Shown: piece after piece, positions 7,283-10,827 of the stretch
Layout: each line of letters starts with the position of its first letter
Position numbering within the stretch: position 1 is the first letter of the stretch
From: Euryarchaeota archaeon UBA130
Lineage (GTDB): Archaea > Thermoplasmatota > Poseidoniia > Poseidoniales > Thalassarchaeaceae
DNA: 10,827 bases
Direction of reading: 5' to 3'
Assembly (NCBI GenBank): GCA_002505775.1
Contig: DAVY01000015.1
Span: 42,053-52,879 of the forward strand
Translations under genes and position numbers: made by a program
Notes under the pieces: model-generated
Database searches by the model: none
What the model saw: the letters and a program-made list of their open reading frames with translations, nothing else
What the model was told of the DNA's origin: nothing

Positions 7283-7327
7283 ACATATTCCCGAACTCTT
7301 GATGCGTTTGAGGCTCCCGGAAGTGTC

Positions 7328-8872
7328 ATGACAGAGGGGATTCCGCGCGTGAACGTCCCCGTTATCGACAGGATATTGCTTCACTTATGGGAACAAGACC
7401 ATCAGGCTGACCACTACCTAGTCTCCAATGATGTAACACGTCCGGGAATTTCTGAGGTCTGTGCTTTGCATCCTCCAAATGTATCACGAGCTATGAGGGA
7501 CCTAATGTCCGATGGATTGGTTTCTGAGCACATGCGTACAATCAGGGGGGAAGATCGCCGTCAGAAGACATGGCAACTTACTGACGATGGTAGATCAGTG
7601 GCCAGATCAAGAATTCTGAATCTGAGAGCCAATATGGTTCTACTAAGGGGGAGAGATGGGAAGCTATTGGAAATAAGAGCCGATGAGGCGGCAGAGAAAC
7701 TCGAGACAAACCTGTCCCTTCTACAGGTTTTGATGCACGCCCAGCATGAGGGCGTACTGAATTTCGGAGATATAAGATTCGGAGCAATAGTATCTCCTCA
7801 GGAAGGAAAGATGGCTACAGTATCAATGCTTTCTGGAGCGCACTCAACTTACCATAACCTACCTCCCTCCACTAGGAAAGTACATGGTAGGCTATTGGAA
7901 AAGAATAAGCTCGACTCATGGTATTCCTCCGAAGTTCCCATGTTTGTTGTATCAGGAATCGCTGGCTGTGGAAAAACAACTCTCACTTCTCACTGGCTCA
8001 ATAATCTAATTTCAAAGAATCCAGAAACTCAAGTTATGTACTACCCTTGTCAGCCATGGGATACCTCTCTAGGAATAGCAACAAGCTTACTGCATAGATT
8101 AGGCATAGGGGTTGAAGATGGTAAACAGGACCCGTACAAGATACTGGAGTCTTTGCCACTGAAACCTGGTGCTAGAATCGATATTGATTCATACAGGAGA
8201 AGATTATGCGCCCATCTCATCGACGAGTCAAACCTTGTTACAGAAAACTTTCCTGAACTATTAGTGGTATTAGACGATGTCCACAATATAGGTCCAGAGG
8301 GAAGCCACCTCTTTGGTGCTCTACTTCAGGTCGCAGAAACTACCTCAATCAGGTTGATTTTGATTTCAAGAACCAAATTGGTATTCTACGATACCAGAGA
8401 TGTCCATACCAGAAATAGAGTGCGAGAGCTAGATCTTTCAGGATTATCAATGCAAGAAGTAGAGGACTGGGTTTCCTCAATAGACCTGCCTGAAGAAACT
8501 GGTGCAAATGAAATTCACAGCATAACAGGAGGGCATCCACTAGCAGTCGAACTCCTGGAACTTTATGGAAGAACTGTCCACGATGACTGGATGCGCTTCT
8601 TGGATCAAGAAATACTGGATGTCCTACCTGCCGAAAGTAGAGAAATCCTGTCAATTCTATCAGTCGCTGATAGGCCGGTACCCTGGGAGGTCCTAGCTAG
8701 AGCAGCTAATCATGACGGTCCACCACCAGAGGAATTGGTTGACAGGGGCCTGATGTTGGAACTAGATGATGGAATGTGGTTACACGAGGCAATAAGAACA
8801 AGGCTTCTCAGAGATGTCGGAAGGCCTCTAGAGGAAAGGTTGCGTAGATTGACAGACGCACTTGAAGTTTAG
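7328..8872 (+). CDS. Winged-helix STAND/NB-ARC-type ATPase, putative regulator
   Basis: The 514-residue protein joins an N-terminal MarR-like winged helix-turn-helix to a STAND-class P-loop ATPase. Residues 10-95 carry the DNA-binding fold: PPNVSRAMRDLMSDGLV is the recognition-helix region and RRQKTWQLTDDG the wing. A linker or small domain of unknown type spans about 100-180. The STAND signature hGRxxE appears as HGRLLE at 186-191, followed by Walker A GIAGCGKTT (210-218), Walker B LLVVLDD (311-317), the sensor-like LILISRT (343-349), and GGHPLAVELL (401-410), equivalent to the GxP motif of NB-ARC proteins. A winged-helix-like part follows to the end (432-490). The C-terminal sensor repeats of most STAND proteins (TPR, WD40, LRR) are absent. 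It starts 45 bp after the S15 gene, perhaps in the same transcript, and its stop overlaps the convergent thioredoxin stop. It is probably an ATP-dependent transcription regulator; its signal and targets are unknown. Confidence 0.85.
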   Translation: MTEGIPRVNVPVIDRILLHLWEQDHQADHYLVSNDVTRPGISEVCALHPPNVSRAMRDLMSDGLVSEHMRTIRGEDRRQKTWQLTDDGRSVARSRILNLRANMVLLRGRDGKLLEIRADEAAEKLETNLSLLQVLMHAQHEGVLNFGDIRFGAIVSPQEGKMATVSMLSGAHSTYHNLPPSTRKVHGRLLEKNKLDSWYSSEVPMFVVSGIAGCGKTTLTSHWLNNLISKNPETQVMYYPCQPWDTSLGIATSLLHRLGIGVEDGKQDPYKILESLPLKPGARIDIDSYRRRLCAHLIDESNLVTENFPELLVVLDDVHNIGPEGSHLFGALLQVAETTSIRLILISRTKLVFYDTRDVHTRNRVRELDLSGLSMQEVEDWVSSIDLPEETGANEIHSITGGHPLAVELLELYGRTVHDDWMRFLDQEILDVLPAESREILSILSVADRPVPWEVLARAANHDGPPPEELVDRGLMLELDDGMWLHEAIRTRLLRDVGRPLEERLRRLTDALEV

Positions 8873-9186
8873 GACATGTGCCTATCGAGCCATGAATCCA
8901 TTCCCGCCTTTGGCATGGCACCAGTCATTCGGTCAACGACTTCACCATTATTGAAGAGGATGAGAGCCGGAATCCCTCTAACACCAAATCTTCCCGGACT
9001 CAGAGGATTGACATCGGTGTTCACTTTGGCGATTGTTATGTCTCTCTCGGACGCAATTTGACTTAGAACTGGAGCGATCATTTTACAGGGCCCACACCAA
9101 GGAGCCCAGAAATCCACTAACACCCAACTACCGCTTTTTGTCACCACGTCAAAGTCCGAATCAGTAGTATCTATCACCTGTCCCAT
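8869..9186 (-). CDS. trxA: Thioredoxin
   Basis: This small cytoplasmic disulfide reductase (105 residues) has a classical thioredoxin fold. The active site WCGPC is at 30-34, preceded by the VLVDFWAPW strand, and the conserved cis-proline is in GIPALILF (Pro73). The buried aspartate lies in VDFWAP. Length and motifs match ordinary thioredoxins. I chose the ATG at 9184-9186: an upstream in-frame extension to 9333 is possible but its sequence is not thioredoxin-like and it would run into the divergent epimerase gene. GGTG lies about 6 nt before the start, and an AGGAGG sits farther upstream in a hairpin loop. The stop codon overlaps that of the STAND ATPase gene by 4 bp in a tail-to-tail arrangement. 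Its reductase partner is not in the window. Confidence 0.95.
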   Translation of the reverse strand: MGQVIDTTDSDFDVVTKSGSWVLVDFWAPWCGPCKMIAPVLSQIASERDITIAKVNTDVNPLSPGRFGVRGIPALILFNNGEVVDRMTGAMPKAGMDSWLDRHMS

Positions 9187-9193
9187 ATACACA

Positions 9194-9210
9194 CCTATCC
9201 TCCTGATAGG
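9194..9210 (-). promoter_or_regulatory. Hairpin presenting AGGAG in its loop, thioredoxin leader
   Basis: Upstream of the thioredoxin start, on the minus strand, CCTATC and GATAGG form a perfect 6-bp stem around the loop AGGAG, a Shine-Dalgarno-like sequence. The stem ends 7 nt before the ATG. It could control access of the ribosome, if the transcript begins upstream of it, or be accidental. Confidence 0.35.
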
Positions 9211-9292
9211 GGCTCCTCGTATCAACCTGTGTCTCAATTCTCTGGATACAAGGGATTGAGAACCTAGAACTCGTCCCAACGTCCAGAGCGAC

Positions 9293-9976
9293 ATGGAAGT
9301 TACACCTAGTATCTTAACTGCGGACTTATGCAATCTCGGTGAAATACTTGAAAATGCCGTTGAAGCAGGTATAAATTGGATTCACATGGATGTAATGGAC
9401 GGAAACTGGGTGGTAAACAAGACAATTACATTCGGACCAGCCCTTATTAGATCAGTAAGAGAGAGACTTGGAGAGAATGTTTTCATCGACTGTCACCTGA
9501 TGGTAACTAATGCAGAGGAGACTTGGAATCAGTACGTTGAAGCTGGAGTTGATATGGTCATTGCACATATCGAAGCAGTGGATGATTTCCCGGGCTTAAT
9601 CAAGAAAATCCACAGTACGGGGACCCAAGTTGGATGTGTGCTAAATCCAGATACACCGGCTTCTGAAGTCATGCCCTTATTGCCAGAGCTGGATTTGGTT
9701 CTGGTAATGTCTGTTGTACCCGGGAAAGGTGGTCAATCATTCATGCCACAGGTGGAAGACAAGGTCAGAGAATTTAGATCAGCAATCGATGAGCAGGAGA
9801 AGGGGGGTGGAAAAACACCGATCTTGATGATTGATGGAGGAATAAAGCATCATAATGCCGCCATAGTTAGGGATTGGGGAATAGACATCGCGGTAGTTGG
9901 CAGTGGGCTAATCAACGAGAGGGGCTCAATCTCCCAGAATTTAGATGAGATTAACAGGGCTTTAGAGGGCTACTAA
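9293..9976 (+). CDS. rpe: Ribulose-phosphate 3-epimerase
   Basis: This cytoplasmic TIM-barrel enzyme interconverts D-ribulose 5-phosphate and D-xylulose 5-phosphate in the pentose phosphate network. The 227-residue length is normal. Family landmarks are PSIL at 5-8, HMDVMDG at 31-37 (metal ligands His31 and Asp33, Asp33 also catalytic), FGP at 47-49, CHLMV at 67-71 (ligand His68), the phosphate-binding loop MSVVPGKGGQSF at 139-150, IDGGI at 180-184 (ligand and catalytic Asp181), and VVGSGL at 201-206. The loop normally reads VNPGFGG, so the V and K here are mild variants. The gene diverges from thioredoxin across a 106-bp gap that should hold both promoters. It precedes bolA by 36 bp and is probably the first gene of a rightward operon. 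No strong ribosome binding site is seen. Confidence 0.95.
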   Translation: MEVTPSILTADLCNLGEILENAVEAGINWIHMDVMDGNWVVNKTITFGPALIRSVRERLGENVFIDCHLMVTNAEETWNQYVEAGVDMVIAHIEAVDDFPGLIKKIHSTGTQVGCVLNPDTPASEVMPLLPELDLVLVMSVVPGKGGQSFMPQVEDKVREFRSAIDEQEKGGGKTPILMIDGGIKHHNAAIVRDWGIDIAVVGSGLINERGSISQNLDEINRALEGY

Positions 9977-10012
9977 TCAACGCATTGAAAATACACCCCC
10001 CCATCCAGTATC

Positions 10013-10336
10013 ATGGTTTCAGAAGATTGGGTGGCTTCAGAAGTTAGGAAAGTTATACCAAACGCCTCTGTTGAAGCTACCGATCTACATGGGTCCGGGG
10101 ATCACTTCCATGTCAGGATTATCTCAGAGGACTTCATTGGATTGAGGCCCCTACAGAGACAGATGCCAGTTCTGAAGCACTTCAAGAAATTCCTTGAGGA
10201 CAATTCTGTCCATGCACTGGATCTGAAATGTATGACTCCTGAACAAGCCAAGACTCTTGGAAACACCGCCTTTGATCCTCATTCGGGCAAGCAAGAATTC
10301 TTTGGCATTCATGTTAGGAGACCGAAAAAGGAGTGA
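10013..10336 (+). CDS. bolA: BolA family protein
   Basis: BolA proteins partner with CGFS glutaredoxins to bind and pass on [2Fe-2S] clusters in the cytoplasm. The 107-residue product has the fold's landmarks: GSGDHFHVRIIS at 27-38, FIGLRPLQRQ at 41-50 (usually FEGxxxxxRH), and VHALDLKCMTPEQ at 66-78 with the invariant cluster-ligand histidine at 67. The variable loop that supplies a second ligand (cysteine or histidine) reads HGSGDH, so Cys is absent and His26 or His31 would have to serve. About 28 residues after TPEQ form a C-terminal extension rich in charged residues, beyond the usual end. The directly adjacent CGFS glutaredoxin, starting 4 bp after the stop, is its expected functional partner. 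The start has no clear Shine-Dalgarno site. Confidence 0.93.
   Translation: MVSEDWVASEVRKVIPNASVEATDLHGSGDHFHVRIISEDFIGLRPLQRQMPVLKHFKKFLEDNSVHALDLKCMTPEQAKTLGNTAFDPHSGKQEFFGIHVRRPKKE
10329..10333 (+). promoter_or_regulatory. Shine-Dalgarno site for the glutaredoxin gene
   Basis: AGGAG lies 7 nt before the ATG at 10341 and overlaps the last sense codon of bolA. It decides the start in favour of 10341 over the in-frame ATG at 10257 inside bolA, and it suggests coupled translation of the two genes. It is among the clearest ribosome binding sites in the window. Confidence 0.75.
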
Positions 10337-10340
10337 TAAA

Positions 10341-10682
10341 ATGAGCGGATTTAACTGGACGCCAACTGAATTGCAAGAGATAGTAGATGGAAACGAATTA
10401 GTAATTTTTATGAAAGGAACCCCGGAACAGCCACAATGCGGATTCTCTAGTCGTGGTTCTCAGATTGTAAGTGCATTTGCTAGGGAAGTAGGTTTGGAAC
10501 AATTCGCATGTGTGAACGTCTTGTCGGACCCAAGAGCCAGGACAGCGCTAAAAGAATGGTCGGACTTTCCTACCATCCCACAGGTGTTTGTTCATGGTGA
10601 ATTGATCGGTGGAAGTGACATAGTCCTTGAGATGTTTCAAGACGGTAGCCTTCTAGAGATGTACGAAGCCGGCCGAGCGTGA
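10341..10682 (+). CDS. grxD: Monothiol glutaredoxin, CGFS type (Grx4/GrxD-like)
   Basis: The 113-residue product is a class II monothiol glutaredoxin, which uses glutathione or another thiol to hold a [2Fe-2S] cluster and hands it on with BolA. The decisive motif is MKGTPEQPQCGFS at 24-36, with the glutathione-contacting Lys25 and the single active-site Cys33 of the CGFS motif. TIPQVFVHGELIGGSD at 78-93 provides the cis-proline and the second part of the glutathione site. Length and motif order match E. coli GrxD and mitochondrial Grx5. The gene begins 4 bp after bolA with a clear ribosome binding site, and its stop TGA overlaps the GTG start of the next gene, so the three are almost surely cotranscribed. 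If the host is archaeal, glutathione may be absent and the thiol partner is an open question. Confidence 0.95.
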   Translation: MSGFNWTPTELQEIVDGNELVIFMKGTPEQPQCGFSSRGSQIVSAFAREVGLEQFACVNVLSDPRARTALKEWSDFPTIPQVFVHGELIGGSDIVLEMFQDGSLLEMYEAGRA

Positions 10683-10827
10683 GGGGAAACACTCCGTCGT
10701 CCGAAGATCGACGAACAATGCTCATTGCACTAGCAGGTGCTGGGGCTATTTCCTTCGCCCCCATTTTGTATAAATTGTCGGAAACTAATCCCGCAACGGG
10801 TGCATTCTTCCGTATGGCTTATGCCGT
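10679..10827 (+). CDS. EamA/DMT-type membrane transporter, 3'-truncated by window end
   Basis: An open frame runs from a GTG at 10679 to the window edge without a stop (49 codons visible). The GTG overlaps the glutaredoxin stop codon as GTGA, a common coupling arrangement. An ATG at 10718 is an alternative start, and because the intervening 13 residues are polar and charged the ATG may be right. From the ATG the sequence reads MLIALAGAGAISFAPILYK, a first transmembrane helix, then a short loop and FFRMAYAV entering a second helix. The G-A-x-x-F-x-P-x-x-x-K helix and the A-F-x-R turn are typical of EamA (drug/metabolite transporter) proteins, which usually have ten helices in about 290 residues. 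The substrate cannot be inferred. Only the N-terminus is present, so the family call is tentative. Confidence 0.65.
   Translation, partial: MRGNTPSSEDRRTMLIALAGAGAISFAPILYKLSETNPATGAFFRMAYA

Noticed and set aside
9187..9333. N-terminal extension of thioredoxin by 49 residues
   Set aside because: The added sequence is not thioredoxin-like, it overlaps the start of the epimerase gene, and the 105-residue form has normal length.
10257..10340. Upstream in-frame ATG for the glutaredoxin gene
   Set aside because: It lies inside bolA. The ATG at 10341 has a good ribosome binding site and gives the usual family length.

Overview
The window most likely comes from an uncultured marine archaeon of the Marine Group II / Poseidoniales type (Thermoplasmatota). 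This is inference, not proof. Supporting signs are heavy AGG/AGA arginine use, mostly weak or absent Shine-Dalgarno sites, a T-run termination signal, a ferritin-like/VIT1 fusion, an archaeal-style winged-helix STAND ATPase, and a mixture with bacterial-type genes (class II fumarase, BolA, CGFS glutaredoxin, thioredoxin). No rRNA, tRNA, CRISPR array or insertion sequence is visible.

Layout: positions 1-954 hold the 3' two-thirds of a class II fumarase gene on the + strand. Positions 955-1746 hold no credible protein gene, and this is the most unusual part. Its minus strand is purine-rich and full of short hairpins, several capped by classic stable RNA tetraloops (GUAA twice, UUCG, GAAA), with internal repeats, and it ends in a strong hairpin plus a U7 run. 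I read it as a candidate large structured non-coding RNA of about 680 nt, transcribed leftward. It matches no archaeal SRP, RNase P or self-splicing intron core that I can recognise.

Positions 1747-5382 are a leftward three-gene cluster with gaps of 42 and 48 bp: a ferritin-like/VIT1 membrane protein, an M32 metallocarboxypeptidase, and a cytoplasmic PQQ-type beta-propeller protein. The candidate RNA lies just downstream on the same strand. Divergent from this cluster, positions 5462-8872 carry a secreted, lipid-anchored S15 peptidase/esterase and a winged-helix STAND ATPase.

The STAND gene ends tail-to-tail with a leftward thioredoxin (8869-9186), overlapping by 4 bp. Rightward from 9293 come ribulose-phosphate 3-epimerase, BolA, a CGFS monothiol glutaredoxin and the start of an EamA-type membrane transporter, packed as a probable operon with gaps of 36 bp, 4 bp and a GTGA overlap. 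BolA and the CGFS glutaredoxin are known partners in [2Fe-2S] handling. Together with thioredoxin and the iron transporter they give the window a redox/iron flavour. The M32 and S15 enzymes fit a peptide-degrading heterotroph.
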